DNA from: Achromobacter xylosoxidans A8
GTDB taxonomy: Bacteria > Pseudomonadota > Gammaproteobacteria > Burkholderiales > Burkholderiaceae_B
DNA length: 64,000 nucleotides
NCBI RefSeq assembly: GCF_000165835.1
Contig: NC_014640.1
Location: 2,728,001 to 2,792,000 of the forward strand
Direction of reading: 5' to 3'
Made by a program: the position numbers and the translations under genes
Notes under the pieces: generated by a model
What the model was told of the DNA's origin: nothing
Databases searched by the model: none
What the model saw: the letters and a program-made list of their open reading frames with translations, nothing else
In this document: positions 50,064 through 59,467 of the stretch, one piece after another
Position numbering within the stretch: the first letter of the stretch is position 1
How the letters are laid out: each line of letters opens with the position of its first letter

Positions 50064-50843
50064 TCATTGACCGACGATCCTGTCTGCCGACTTAGACTCA
50101 GCCCGATGCTCCGGCGCCAAGGGGCACGCACGGCAATGGCTGTGACCGGGTAAGCGGTAGTAAAGGCAGCATTGGCGGTGTAGAAGGAGGGGCGCAGTGA
50201 CGCCATTTTCAGCGACCGGAGAGGTGCGTCGTGGGGAAAAGAGAGGATTGAAGGAGCCGTCCGGGCGCGTCGGATGCAGAAGCAAGGCTTGCTTGTCCTG
50301 GGCGACGTGTTCGGCGTTGCCGGTCAACGCTAACGCTTGGTCGAGTATGGCCTCCAGATAGCGGGCCGTGTTTCCCCAGAGAATTTTCTGGGCAAGGCGG
50401 GTCTGTCGGCTGATGGCCTTGAACAGCGGATCGAGGTGCGCGTCCAACAGGGGCGCGTAGCGGACCGCTGGCGGGGCGGCCTGCGCCGGGCCGCCCTCAT
50501 GGAGGATGTGAAAACGGATGGGAGCGCCGAAATCGCTCAGACTCAGCGCGACGTCGTCAGCCCGCATTGGGAAGGTGTGCCGCAGTACGCTTGCCGCAGC
50601 GGCAGTCGCCGGCAGCAAGGCCCACAGATAGTCGAGGCTCCAAGCCGAGGCGGCAGCGCGCAGGCCCTCGCCCGAGACCTTCAGATGCGCGGCGTAGCGT
50701 CGTATCGTATCGCCGAGCAGTTGGTCGCTGCCTAGCAGATGCGCGACGGAAATCGCCCCGGCCGGCCATTCAGCAGCGCAACTCAGCGTCTCTGCGTGGA
50801 CAGCCCGGTCTCCCTGGAATAGGGGAGAGAGCCGGGGAATCAT
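50064..50843 (-). CDS. fhuF: Siderophore-iron reductase, FhuF family
   Basis: The protein is 259 residues, close to the FhuF length of about 260. The C-terminus has the [2Fe-2S] pattern Cys-Cys-x10-Cys-x2-Cys in 'RQCCLYYRLPGHSHCRACPL'. It reduces Fe(III)-hydroxamate complexes in the cytoplasm to free iron after uptake. The start at 50843 has GGGAGGCGGCG before it, and the longer frame upstream runs into the receptor gene. It follows the receptor stop by 25 bp, so receptor and reductase share the promoter at 53150-53174. Confidence 0.93.
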   Translation of the reverse strand: MIPRLSPLFQGDRAVHAETLSCAAEWPAGAISVAHLLGSDQLLGDTIRRYAAHLKVSGEGLRAAASAWSLDYLWALLPATAAAASVLRHTFPMRADDVALSLSDFGAPIRFHILHEGGPAQAAPPAVRYAPLLDAHLDPLFKAISRQTRLAQKILWGNTARYLEAILDQALALTGNAEHVAQDKQALLLHPTRPDGSFNPLFSPRRTSPVAENGVTAPLLLHRQCCLYYRLPGHSHCRACPLAPEHRAESKSADRIVGQ

Positions 50844-50868
50844 CGCCGCCTCCCGGGCATGATGAGGC

Positions 50869-53094
50869 TCAAAAGCGATATCTCGCGCTGAGCACTGCGG
50901 TCCGTTCCTGGCCATACTGGCACTGGCTGCCATCGCTGGCCGATTGGTAGCAGGTCGAGACGTACTCCTTGTCGGCCAGATTCTGGGCGCTGAGCGCGAA
51001 GCGCCAGGGTCCAGAGTCGTATTGCAGGGTGGCGTCGAAGAGGGTGAACGAAGGCGTTTTGGAGGTGTTGGCCTCATCGTTGTAGATGGATCCGACGTAG
51101 CGCACGCCGAACCCCATGCCCAGGCCGCGCAGCACGGATTCTTGCAAGCGGTAGTTCAACCAGGCCGACGCCATCTGCCTGGGTGTCGTTGTCGGCACCT
51201 TGCCCTTTTCGGGGCCATTGCTCTTGGTAATCTTGACGTTGCCAAACGTGTAGGTCGCGATGAGGTCCATGCCGGGCGCCAGAGCCGCTTTCGCTTCCAG
51301 TTCGATGCCCCGCGATCGCACGGCGCCGCTCTGTGTCAGATAGTCAGGGTTCGCCGTGTCCACCGTCAACACGTTGGTTTTGCGCAGGTCGTACAAGGCG
51401 ACCGTATATAGGCTGCGTCCGTTGTCCGGGGTGTACTTGAGGCCCGCTTCGTACTGTTTCCCTTCCGTTGGCTTGAAGGGTGCGTTGTCGGCGCCGCGTC
51501 CGACGGTCGGCAGGAACGACTCGGCATAGCTGAAGTACGGCGTCCATCCCGTGCCGGTGAGATAGCTGATCCCGAGACGCTTGGTGAACTTGTTGGCCCT
51601 TTGCGCGGTGCTGGTGTCCGCCAGATAGTTGAGGGATTTCAGCATTGTCCAATCGTTGCGGCCGCCCAGCGTTATCAACCAGTTCGGCGTTAATTTCACC
51701 TGGTCCTGCACGTAAAGTCCCAATTGACGCAAGCGCTGCCTGGAGGCCCTGATGTCCGAGATTGGCGACTCCGTCACCGGCTGGCCATAGATCGGGTCGT
51801 AGATGTCCAGGGGGCCGGTATTGCCCGAGTAGGCCCGCCTGCCATTGTTCTGTCTTTCCGCGTCCAGACCGAACAGCAGTGTGTGCGCGATATCGCCGGT
51901 CTTGAACTGACCTTCGAGCTGCGTGTCGACCGCAATTTGCTTGTTGATGTCCTTGAACTTGCGTACCTGGCGCTGCAGCGTCCTGCCGTCGTTTTCCAGG
52001 TTGCTCGATATGATGCGGCGATAGGTCACGTCGACCTCGGATAGCCGCGCGTTCTGGCGAACGCTCCACGCACTGTTCAGCCTGTGCTCGAACAGGTAAC
52101 CGACGGACGACTGGTCCTGGTCGAAGATCGAGTACTTGGGTTCGCCCTCGAGCAGCGACGCGGACTTTCGGGTTGACCCACCGGGCGGCGTATACCGGAA
52201 TGCAAACCCGTTGTTGCGATCGCGGAGAAATTCGGACAGCAGCGTCAGCGAGGTGTCCGGGGTAGGCTTCCAGGTGAGCGACGGCGCCAGATAACGGCGC
52301 GTGTTCGAGACCTCGTCGCCGTTGGCGTATTTGTCCTGCGTGTCCGCGCGCATCCCGAGGCCGATAATTCGATATAAGACCCGTTCTTCCTCGTCCAGCG
52401 CGCCGCCCAGATCCACCGCAAGCTGGCGCCGGTCCTGGTTGCCGATCTGGACTTCCATTTCGCGTGGCGCATCGGCGGCGGGACGCTTGCTGACTCGGTT
52501 CACGATTCCGCCTGCATCGCCTTTCCCATACAGTACCGAGGCGGGGCCGCGCAGGACTTCGATGCGTTCCAGGCCGTAGGGTTCGCTGCGCTGGCTTGCA
52601 AATCCGCCTGCGTTGGCGTTCATCCTCAAACCATCCTGGTACAGCGACGTGCCATAGCCCGAGAAGCCCCGCAGGTTTATCCAATCGTCCTGTCCGCGGG
52701 TGTCCGCGCCATAAGTCTGGCTTGCCACGCCAGGCACGTAACGTAGCGCCTCGACCACGGACAAGGCGCCGCGGTCATCCAGCTCGTCCCGACCGATGAC
52801 GGAAATGGACTGAGGTATTTCGGTGAGGGGAGTGTTGGTCTTGGTGCCGGTCAGGCTGCGTTCGGCGACGTAGCCAGGTACCGGTCCGGTTGCCGTTTGC
52901 GGTGTTGCCGCGGCCTCAACGGTAACGGCTGGAAGCATGGTCTCAGGAACGTCCGATTTTGCGCCTGAGAAGTCATCTGCATGGGTGGGACCGGTCATCA
53001 GAAGGCTGAAAAGGCCAAGCCGGATAGCATGCGACATCGATAGAGGTGATGTGGCACGTGCTCCTCTTTGAGGAGGTTGTCTGTAGTTCTGCAT
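50869..53094 (-). CDS. TonB-dependent ferric-siderophore receptor 1
   Basis: The protein is 741 residues from the ATG at 53094. This start is chosen because it aligns with the start of receptor 2 (both have 19 residues before the inner Met of the signal peptide). After a signal peptide ending about residue 39, the plug domain follows ('ERSLTGTKTNTPLTEIPQSISVI', 'GRDELDDRGALSVVEALRYVPGV'), then a 22-strand barrel ending in 'LSARYRF' with the usual terminal Phe. There is no N-terminal signalling (STN) domain, so it only transports. It belongs to the FoxA/FhuA/FhuE hydroxamate group. It is a tandem duplicate of receptor 2 and is followed by fhuF. Confidence 0.95.
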   Translation of the reverse strand: MQNYRQPPQRGARATSPLSMSHAIRLGLFSLLMTGPTHADDFSGAKSDVPETMLPAVTVEAAATPQTATGPVPGYVAERSLTGTKTNTPLTEIPQSISVIGRDELDDRGALSVVEALRYVPGVASQTYGADTRGQDDWINLRGFSGYGTSLYQDGLRMNANAGGFASQRSEPYGLERIEVLRGPASVLYGKGDAGGIVNRVSKRPAADAPREMEVQIGNQDRRQLAVDLGGALDEEERVLYRIIGLGMRADTQDKYANGDEVSNTRRYLAPSLTWKPTPDTSLTLLSEFLRDRNNGFAFRYTPPGGSTRKSASLLEGEPKYSIFDQDQSSVGYLFEHRLNSAWSVRQNARLSEVDVTYRRIISSNLENDGRTLQRQVRKFKDINKQIAVDTQLEGQFKTGDIAHTLLFGLDAERQNNGRRAYSGNTGPLDIYDPIYGQPVTESPISDIRASRQRLRQLGLYVQDQVKLTPNWLITLGGRNDWTMLKSLNYLADTSTAQRANKFTKRLGISYLTGTGWTPYFSYAESFLPTVGRGADNAPFKPTEGKQYEAGLKYTPDNGRSLYTVALYDLRKTNVLTVDTANPDYLTQSGAVRSRGIELEAKAALAPGMDLIATYTFGNVKITKSNGPEKGKVPTTTPRQMASAWLNYRLQESVLRGLGMGFGVRYVGSIYNDEANTSKTPSFTLFDATLQYDSGPWRFALSAQNLADKEYVSTCYQSASDGSQCQYGQERTAVLSARYRF

Positions 53095-53149
53095 CGGGGA
53101 GTCAAATAGAAGAGGGGAGTGGCACAACGCGGACACAAGCAGCTATCTA

Positions 53150-53174
53150 AACGTAATCGGCGCAGATTTGTTTA
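53150..53174 (-). promoter_or_regulatory. ECF promoter of receptor 1 / fhuF
   Basis: On the minus strand GCTAAACAAA (TAAA 53174-53171) is followed by a 17-bp spacer and CGTTTAG (CGTT 53153-53150), 56 bp before the receptor start. The last C of CGTC is T here; otherwise it matches the other sites. Confidence 0.65.
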
Positions 53175-53189
53175 GCGAGCTGTGATGCG

Positions 53190-53417
53190 GGAATACGGTG
53201 GCGTTGGGAGGGGAACCGTGGCACCAGCCTCCGTACGCAGTGAGGTGCGCTGTTGGCGTGGAAACGGGCTCCGGACGGTTGTATTGCTGCACAGCGGGCG
53301 AGGGGGGGCCAGGAGCGCAACGGAAATCGTTCCGGGCGGCCATTCGGCGGCGCAGCTCAGCGTCTCTGCGTGGGCAGCCCAGTCTCCATGGAACAGGGGG
53401 GAGAGCCGGGGAATCAT
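53190..53417 (-). pseudogene. Decayed second copy of fhuF (internal deletion)
   Basis: Directly after receptor 2, at the same distance (25 bp) as in the intact receptor 1/fhuF pair, the minus strand from the ATG at 53417 reads 'MIPRLSPLFHGDWAAHAETL'. This is near-identical to the intact fhuF start for about 34 codons. Then likeness stops. Further on, about 53195-53285, the same strand reads 'RTSLRTEAGATVPLP', resembling 'RTSPVAENGVTAPLL' just before the Fe-S cysteines of fhuF. So a 5' piece and a short 3' piece remain; about 180 codons and the cysteines are lost. It is good evidence that the receptor-fhuF unit was duplicated as a whole. Confidence 0.8.
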
Positions 53418-53442
53418 CGCCGTTTGTCGTGCATGACGAGGC

Positions 53443-55653
53443 TCAAAAGCGATATCTCGCGTTGAGCACCGCGGTTCGCTCCTGGCCGTACAGGCATTGG
53501 TTGCCGTCTCCGACTGCCTGGTAGCAGGTAGCGACATACTCCTTGTTTGCCAGGTTCTGTACATTGAGCGCGAAGCGCCAGGGCCCGGTCTCGTATTGCA
53601 GGGCCGCGTCGAACAGCGTGTACGACGGCGTTTTCGACGCGTTGGCCTCATCGCGATAGGTGGATCCGACATACCGCGCGCCGAACCCGATGCCCAGGCC
53701 GCGCAATATGGATTCCTGCAGGCGGTAGTGCAACCAGGTCGATGCCATTTGCTTGGGCGTTGCGGTCGGCACCTTGCCTTGTTCGACACCATTTCCTTTG
53801 GTGATCTTGACCTTGTCATACGTATAGGTCGCAACGAGGTCCACGCCGGGCGCCAGGTTGGCTTTCGCTTCCAGTTCGAGGCCGCGTGACCTCACGGCGC
53901 CATTCTGTGTCTGAAAGTCGGGGTTTGCCGTGTCTACCGTCAGCGCGTTGGTCTTGCGCAGGTCATACAAAGCGACTGTGTACAGACTGCTTCCGTTGTC
54001 CGGAGTGAACTTGATACCCACTTCGTATTGCTTGCCCTCCGTCGGCTTGAAGGGCGCGTTGTTGGCATCGCGCCCAACGGTCGGCAGGAACGACTCGGCG
54101 TAACTGACGTAGGGTGTCCAGCCCGTGCCTGTGAGATAGTTGATCCCGAAGCGCTTGGTGAACTTATTGTCTTTCTGCTCGGTCTCGGTGTCTGCCAGGT
54201 AATCGAGGAATTTCAGAGTCGTCCAGTCCATGCGGCCGCCCAGCGTGATCAGCCAGTTTGGCGTCAATTTCACCTGGTCTTGCACGTATAGGCCCAGTTG
54301 CCGCAGACGCTGCCTGGAATCATCGAAATCCGGAGTCGGCGACACCGTCACGCGCTGGCCATAGACCGGGTCGTAGATGTCCAGAGGCCCGGTCTCGCCC
54401 GTATAGGCCCGGCTGTGGTAATTCTGCTTCTCGGCATCCAGGCCGAGCAGCAACGTGTGTTCGATACTGCCGGTCTTGACCTGGCCCTCGATCTGCGTGT
54501 CGATGGCGATCTGTTTGCCATCCTCCTTGAACTCGCGAAGCCGGCGTTGCAGCGTCCTGCCGTCGTCTTCCAGGCTGCGCGAGGTGATACGACGATAGGT
54601 CACGTCGACATCGGACAGGCGAGTATTCTGGCGCACGGTCCAGGCGCCGTTCAACTTATGCTCGAAAAGGTAGCCGACCGAAGCCTGGTCGTGGTCAAAA
54701 CCCGTGTATTTGGGTTCGCCCACGAGCAGGGACTCGGATTTCCGGGTCGATGCTCCGGGCGGCGCGTAGCGGAACGCAAACCCGTCATTGCGATCGCGCA
54801 GGAATTCCGTCAATAGCGTCAGCGACGTGTCCTGGCCAAGCTTCCAGGTGAGAGACGGCGCCAGATACAGGCGCGTGTTCGACACCTCATCGCCAGTGGA
54901 ATACTTGTCCTGCGTGTCGGCGCTCATGCCTAGGCCGATCACGCGGTACAGCACCCGTTCCTGTTCATCCACTGCGCCGCCGATGTCAATCCCAAGCTGA
55001 CGGCTATCGCGGTTGCCGATCTGAACTTCCATTTCGCGTGGGGAATCAGCGGCGGGACGCTTGCTGACGCGGTTCACGATTCCGCCCGCGTCGCCTTTCC
55101 CATATAGCACCGATGCGGGGCCAAGCAGGATCTCTAGACGCTCCAGCCCGTAGGGCTCGCTGCGCTGATTGGCGAATCCGTTCGCGTTGGTATTCATCCG
55201 CAGGCCGTCCTGATAGAGCGAAGTGCCGATGCCGGAGAAGCCGCGCAGGTTGATCCAGTCGTCCTGTCCGCGCGTGTCGGCGCCGTTCGTCTGAGTGACC
55301 ACGCCAGGCACGTACCGCAGCGCTTCGACCACGGACAGGGCGCCGCGATCGTCCAGTTCGTCCCGGCCAATGACGGAAATGGACTGTGGTACTTCGGTAA
55401 TGGGGGTATTGGTCTTTGTGCCGGTCAGGCTGCGTTCGGCGACGTAGCCGGGTACTGGGCCGGTGGCGGATTCCTGGCGTGCTTCCACTCTGACTGCCGG
55501 TAGTGTGACCGCAACGTCCGATTGCCTTGATTCCTGCGCCTGTGAGGCTCCCGTGAAGGCGAGGCTTAGCAGGCCGGCCTGGACGGCGCGGAGCATGGAG
55601 AAAAGATGAGGGGCTATTTGTTTACGTATCCACTGCTGGTGCTGAGCTTCCAT
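53443..55653 (-). CDS. TonB-dependent ferric-siderophore receptor 2
   Basis: The protein is 736 residues with a signal peptide ending near residue 40 ('LLSLAFTGASQA'), a plug domain starting about residue 70 and a barrel ending in 'LNARYRF'. It is strongly similar to receptor 1 over the whole length (many runs of identical residues in the plug), but differs more in surface-loop stretches. It likewise lacks an STN domain. Its gene has its own promoter-like site at 55755-55779 and is followed by the decayed fhuF copy. It may take up the same siderophore or a variant form. Confidence 0.95.
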   Translation of the reverse strand: MEAQHQQWIRKQIAPHLFSMLRAVQAGLLSLAFTGASQAQESRQSDVAVTLPAVRVEARQESATGPVPGYVAERSLTGTKTNTPITEVPQSISVIGRDELDDRGALSVVEALRYVPGVVTQTNGADTRGQDDWINLRGFSGIGTSLYQDGLRMNTNANGFANQRSEPYGLERLEILLGPASVLYGKGDAGGIVNRVSKRPAADSPREMEVQIGNRDSRQLGIDIGGAVDEQERVLYRVIGLGMSADTQDKYSTGDEVSNTRLYLAPSLTWKLGQDTSLTLLTEFLRDRNDGFAFRYAPPGASTRKSESLLVGEPKYTGFDHDQASVGYLFEHKLNGAWTVRQNTRLSDVDVTYRRITSRSLEDDGRTLQRRLREFKEDGKQIAIDTQIEGQVKTGSIEHTLLLGLDAEKQNYHSRAYTGETGPLDIYDPVYGQRVTVSPTPDFDDSRQRLRQLGLYVQDQVKLTPNWLITLGGRMDWTTLKFLDYLADTETEQKDNKFTKRFGINYLTGTGWTPYVSYAESFLPTVGRDANNAPFKPTEGKQYEVGIKFTPDNGSSLYTVALYDLRKTNALTVDTANPDFQTQNGAVRSRGLELEAKANLAPGVDLVATYTYDKVKITKGNGVEQGKVPTATPKQMASTWLHYRLQESILRGLGIGFGARYVGSTYRDEANASKTPSYTLFDAALQYETGPWRFALNVQNLANKEYVATCYQAVGDGNQCLYGQERTAVLNARYRF

Positions 55654-55754
55654 GGCTTTGGTTCTAGCTCTGGTTCTGGTGATCGAAATGACGATGTGTC
55701 GGTCCCGGCGCCTGGCATGCGTTCCACGGACGCCGGCACAGGCACAGCCAGCTA

Positions 55755-55779
55755 GACGTCTTGCCTCGGATCCTGTTTA
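55755..55779 (-). promoter_or_regulatory. ECF promoter of receptor 2
   Basis: On the minus strand ACTAAACAGG (TAAA 55779-55776) is followed by a 17-bp spacer and CGTCTAG (CGTC 55758-55755), about 102 bp before the receptor start. It lies 57 bp from the divergent site for the formyltransferase gene. Confidence 0.68.
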
Positions 55780-55835
55780 GTCGGATTGGGCCGATTCTTT
55801 CCGCAGGCGCCGGGACGTGTTGGGGAGGTTTCCGC

Positions 55836-55860
55836 TAAACAAGCGAGCGGTTATTTCGTC
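55836..55860 (+). promoter_or_regulatory. ECF promoter of the formyltransferase / acylase operon
   Basis: GCTAAACAAG (TAAA 55836-55839), a 17-bp spacer and CGTC (55857-55860) lie 127 bp before the formyltransferase start. The 334-bp gene-free stretch 55654-55987 holds this site and the divergent receptor 2 site and nothing else I can name. Confidence 0.68.
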
Positions 55861-55987
55861 CTGTATGCGTAGCGTGCGGTTATGTCTTGCAGCTCGTTCA
55901 CTTCTGGAGCGGGCGTGACGTCATATCAAGGCTTGAGCGCGCGCCCTTGCGGTTCCTCCGTTCAAATCTCCTTTCTATCGGGCACAG

Positions 55988-56821
55988 ATGGCGAAGACGA
56001 AGCTGGTTTACGTTTGGTCCTTGAGGAACGCCGCAGCCGACAGAGCCGGGCAGCACGTTGAATACAAGGGCGGGCGGCGCTATATGAAGTCGCCGCTGGA
56101 GTACCTGGTCGAGGCGCTGGATGGGACTGGACTGGGCGACGCCTACTCGCTGGAAGCGGTCATCTTCGACGACGACGAGGGGTCGCCCAGGGATCGGGAA
56201 AGCGTCGGGAACTATGGTTTTTCATATCGGCCAGGCGGGCAATGGTTCTACCCGCCCACGCTCGAGGCGGGCGGCCGACGCGTGAACGATCTGTTGTGCG
56301 CCGTCCCGTCCACCTACCGGAGATTGCCGCTGGGCGCGGCGGATCGTCCCGCAGGCAAGCGGGCCTTCGAGGCGCGCTTGCTGGACAAGCTATTGACGCT
56401 GGGCGCCGAACTGGTGGTGTTGGATGGCCTGCTGGTCATACTGGACGAGCTGGTGCGTCCTGGCGCGGCGTTCCATCGCAAGATTGTCAACATCCATCCC
56501 GGGATCACCAGGATCGAATCTCCGTATGAACGCCGGGGGGCCTACGCGACGCTGGACGCGCTGTACGGGGCGCGCGGACAAAGGGTAGTGAATTGGCAGA
56601 CGGTCGAAACGAAGCAGGTGCCGGTGGTGGAAATGACCGGGGCGTCCTTTCATTACGTCGACAACGGCATTGATTCGGGCGAAGTGATCCTGGATGTACT
56701 TAATACGCGCATCGACCCGCAGGACACCATTCTGGAACTGCGCTGGAACAACTTTAACAACAGCTTGTTTCCGGCTTTGCATCAGGGGCTGGCGCGCATG
56801 GCCGGACTGGGCGTGGCATAA
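55988..56821 (+). CDS. N5-hydroxyornithine formyltransferase (PvdF-like)
   Basis: The protein is 277 residues, close to PvdF. It has the formyltransferase core: 'VNIHPGITRIESPYERRGAY' (about residues 164-183), which supplies His of the Asn-His-Asp catalytic set, and 'FHYVDNGIDSGEVI', which supplies the Asp. It moves a formyl group from N10-formyltetrahydrofolate to N5-hydroxyornithine, giving the hydroxamate ligand used by the NRPS. It heads an operon with the acylase gene 67 bp downstream. Confidence 0.92.
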   Translation: MAKTKLVYVWSLRNAAADRAGQHVEYKGGRRYMKSPLEYLVEALDGTGLGDAYSLEAVIFDDDEGSPRDRESVGNYGFSYRPGGQWFYPPTLEAGGRRVNDLLCAVPSTYRRLPLGAADRPAGKRAFEARLLDKLLTLGAELVVLDGLLVILDELVRPGAAFHRKIVNIHPGITRIESPYERRGAYATLDALYGARGQRVVNWQTVETKQVPVVEMTGASFHYVDNGIDSGEVILDVLNTRIDPQDTILELRWNNFNNSLFPALHQGLARMAGLGVA

Positions 56822-56888
56822 CGCTTAAGCGCGGTCAGCGAGCGGTTGTGGCATCGGCGTCGCGCGTGTATTGAAAAGGATTTGAAGC

Positions 56889-59396
56889 ATGGTCTTCGTA
56901 TGCCGGTTGTGGGTGGGACGGAGTGCAACTGCTGCGCGCGCCTGGGTACTGATACTCTGCGCGGCGCTATGGTTGACCCAAGGGGCGCACGCAGAGACGC
57001 ATGGGCCCGCCGTTCGGCTAGGGACGGAAGGTGTCGAGATCCGGCGCACCGCGGACGGCATTCCCCATGTGCGGGCGGGAAGTTGGCAGGAACTCGGAGT
57101 CGGCGTCGGCTACGCGCAAGCCCAGGATGCCTTGTGCACGCTGGCCGAAGCCTTTGTCACCTACGAGGGGCGTCGTGCCTGGTTCTTCGGGGCCGATGAA
57201 CGTCCGGCGCGGGATTCCACCTTCGGGCGCCCAAAGAACATCGATCTGGATTTTTTCTTTCGGGCTTATGCTGACGCGGAGGTGGTGACCCGCTACCGCG
57301 CTCAGCATCCGCCAGAATTGAATGAGCTCGTCGAAGGATTCGCCGCCGGATACAACCGCTATCTATCCGAGGCCCGCGCCGGGCAGGCCTCGGCAGTCGG
57401 CCGGTCTTGCCTGAATCAACCCTGGGTGCGCGATATTGCGGCCGACGATGTTCATCGGCGCATGTATGCGGCCCAGATCGCAGCTGGCTACGCCAAGTTC
57501 ATTACCGAGATGGCCAATTCCACACCGGCGGCGGCAGCCTCTGCCGCGCGCGCCGGTGAGGAAGGCGCCGCAGCCCTGCGCGGCAGGTTCGTCCAGAGGA
57601 TTGGCGCGCAGCCCGGCATCGGCAGCAATGTGTTGGCCTTTGGGAGCGAGGCCACGGGCGGCGACGGCGCGGTGTTGTTCGGCAATCCGCACTGGTATTG
57701 GGGCGGGCCGGACCGCTTCTACCAGATGCACCTGACCATTCCTGGCAAGGTCGACGTGGCGGGCGTCGCCTTTCTGGGGCTACCGATGGTGATGATAGGT
57801 TTCAACGGCCAGGTGGCCTGGAGCCATACGGTGTCCGAGGCGCGCCGTTTCGGGCTGTTCGACTTGACACTGGACCCCGCCGATCCGACGCGGTATCGGG
57901 TCGACGGAAAGACTGAGGCGATGACGGCGCGAGAAGTGGCCGTCGAGGTGCGCGCCGAAGACGGTAGCGCGCGGCGCCTGACGCGTACCTTCTATCGAAC
58001 CCGATTCGGGCCGGTGGTAGACCTGGGCGGACTCGACGCGGCCTTGGGTTGGGGATCCACCCATGCCCTGGCGATTCGCGACGTGAACGCCGACAACTTT
58101 CGCATCTTCCGCAATTTCTTCTATTGGAATCAGGCGAAGTCCCTGGATGACTTCATCGATATCCAGCGCCGCGAGGCGGCTGTGCCATGGGTCAATACCG
58201 TGGCCATAGGCCGCGGTGATCAAGGCGTCGACGGCCGGGTATGGTACGCCGACGTGGGCGCGGTACCCAATGTCCCGGACGAACTGCGCCAGGCTTGCGC
58301 GACGCCGTTGGCGGCGGGTTTCGCGAGCGTGGATCCGCTGACGCCGGTCCTTGACGGCAGTCGCTCGGATTGCGATTGGCGGCTCGATCCGGCCGCAGCG
58401 CAGGCGGGCGCCATGCCGGTTGCGGCGATGCCCTGGCTGCTGCGCAAAGACTATGTGGCCAACATGAACGACAGCTATTGGCTCAGCAATAGCCGCCAGC
58501 CGCTGGAGGGATATCCCGCGCTGCTCGGCGGCGAGCGCCGGCCGCTAGGGCTGCGGGGCAGGCTGGGGCACCGCATCGCGCTCGACCTGATCCAAGCGCA
58601 GCCTGGATCGGCTGAAACCTTGAGTATGCGTCTGATGCGGGATGTGTTGACGCCCCGGGCCTATTCCGCCGAGTTGTTCAAGGATGAGGTGCTGGCGCAA
58701 GCGTGCGTACGGCCGGAGGTTGAACTGGATGCCGACGCATTGGCAGCGGCGGGGGCGGGCGGACGGCGGCAGGGGACCTTGGCACCGCGCACGGTCGACG
58801 TAGGTCGGGCCTGCGACATCCTGCGCGGCTGGCAGAACAAGGCCGACGGCAATGACCGTGGCGCTTTGCTGTGGGAAGCATTCTGGGCCCGACTGGAACA
58901 GATCCCGGCGGAGAAACTCTATGGCGTCGCGTTTTCCAGCGACGCGCCTCTGGATACCCCTGGCAGGCTGCGCGCGGGTCAGGTAGCGGCGGCCAAGGCC
59001 TTGGCAGCAACGGTGCTGGAGTTTGGCGACAAAGGGTGGCCGCTGGATGGGGCGTTGGGAACACGTCGCTATGTGGCCAGCGGCGGACGACACTATCCGA
59101 TCTATGGCGGATGCCACTCCGCAGGCTATTTCACCGTGGCCTGCAATGAAGATCGCAGCGACCGGATAGGGCTGGATACTTTGGGGAATAGCTATCTCCA
59201 GGTTGTGCGCTTCAGCCCGTCCGGCGTGCAGGCGCACACGCTGCTTGCGCACGGCCAGGATGAAAACGCGGTGGCTGACGGTCAGGGCTCGGGGCCGGTG
59301 GTGCGATATGCCCGCAAGGCCTGGCTGCATTTCCCATTCCAGGATAAGGACATCGAGCGCGATCCGGCGCTGGACCGGTTGCGCTTGTTTCCTTGA
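56889..59396 (+). CDS. PvdQ-like Ntn-hydrolase acylase (penicillin/AHL acylase family), periplasmic
   Basis: The protein is 835 residues. A signal peptide ends at Ala-His-Ala (residue 35). The alpha-chain part 'VEIRRTADGIPHVRAGSWQELGVGVGYAQAQDALC' follows. Self-cleavage is expected before Ser246 in 'QPGIGSNVLAFG', making Ser the N-terminal nucleophile of the beta chain; 'VLFGNPHWYWGGPDRFYQMHL' and 'QVAWSHTVS' come after, as in the family. PvdQ removes the fatty acid from the acylated pyoverdine precursor in the periplasm and also cleaves long-chain acyl-homoserine lactones. With the fatty acyl-AMP ligase start of NRPS 1, the first role is the likely one here. It is about 70 residues longer than PvdQ as I recall it. 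Confidence 0.92.
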   Translation: MVFVCRLWVGRSATAARAWVLILCAALWLTQGAHAETHGPAVRLGTEGVEIRRTADGIPHVRAGSWQELGVGVGYAQAQDALCTLAEAFVTYEGRRAWFFGADERPARDSTFGRPKNIDLDFFFRAYADAEVVTRYRAQHPPELNELVEGFAAGYNRYLSEARAGQASAVGRSCLNQPWVRDIAADDVHRRMYAAQIAAGYAKFITEMANSTPAAAASAARAGEEGAAALRGRFVQRIGAQPGIGSNVLAFGSEATGGDGAVLFGNPHWYWGGPDRFYQMHLTIPGKVDVAGVAFLGLPMVMIGFNGQVAWSHTVSEARRFGLFDLTLDPADPTRYRVDGKTEAMTAREVAVEVRAEDGSARRLTRTFYRTRFGPVVDLGGLDAALGWGSTHALAIRDVNADNFRIFRNFFYWNQAKSLDDFIDIQRREAAVPWVNTVAIGRGDQGVDGRVWYADVGAVPNVPDELRQACATPLAAGFASVDPLTPVLDGSRSDCDWRLDPAAAQAGAMPVAAMPWLLRKDYVANMNDSYWLSNSRQPLEGYPALLGGERRPLGLRGRLGHRIALDLIQAQPGSAETLSMRLMRDVLTPRAYSAELFKDEVLAQACVRPEVELDADALAAAGAGGRRQGTLAPRTVDVGRACDILRGWQNKADGNDRGALLWEAFWARLEQIPAEKLYGVAFSSDAPLDTPGRLRAGQVAAAKALAATVLEFGDKGWPLDGALGTRRYVASGGRHYPIYGGCHSAGYFTVACNEDRSDRIGLDTLGNSYLQVVRFSPSGVQAHTLLAHGQDENAVADGQGSGPVVRYARKAWLHFPFQDKDIERDPALDRLRLFP

Positions 59397-59467
59397 GGTC
59401 GGCGTGGAAATGGCCGGACGGCGGCGTTGCGATCAAACGTGGCTTTGCCGTCTACGTGTCTGCTGCC

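Noticed and set aside
53198..53524. Plus-strand open frames near receptor 2's 3' end
   Set aside because: They are antisense to the fhuF remnant and the receptor C-terminus and show no family signs.
56889..59396. Acylase read as a penicillin-resistance or dedicated quorum-quenching enzyme
   Set aside because: The operon with formyltransferase, the ECF promoter and the acyl-AMP ligase in NRPS 1 make siderophore deacylation the simpler role. AHL cleavage is kept only as a side hypothesis.
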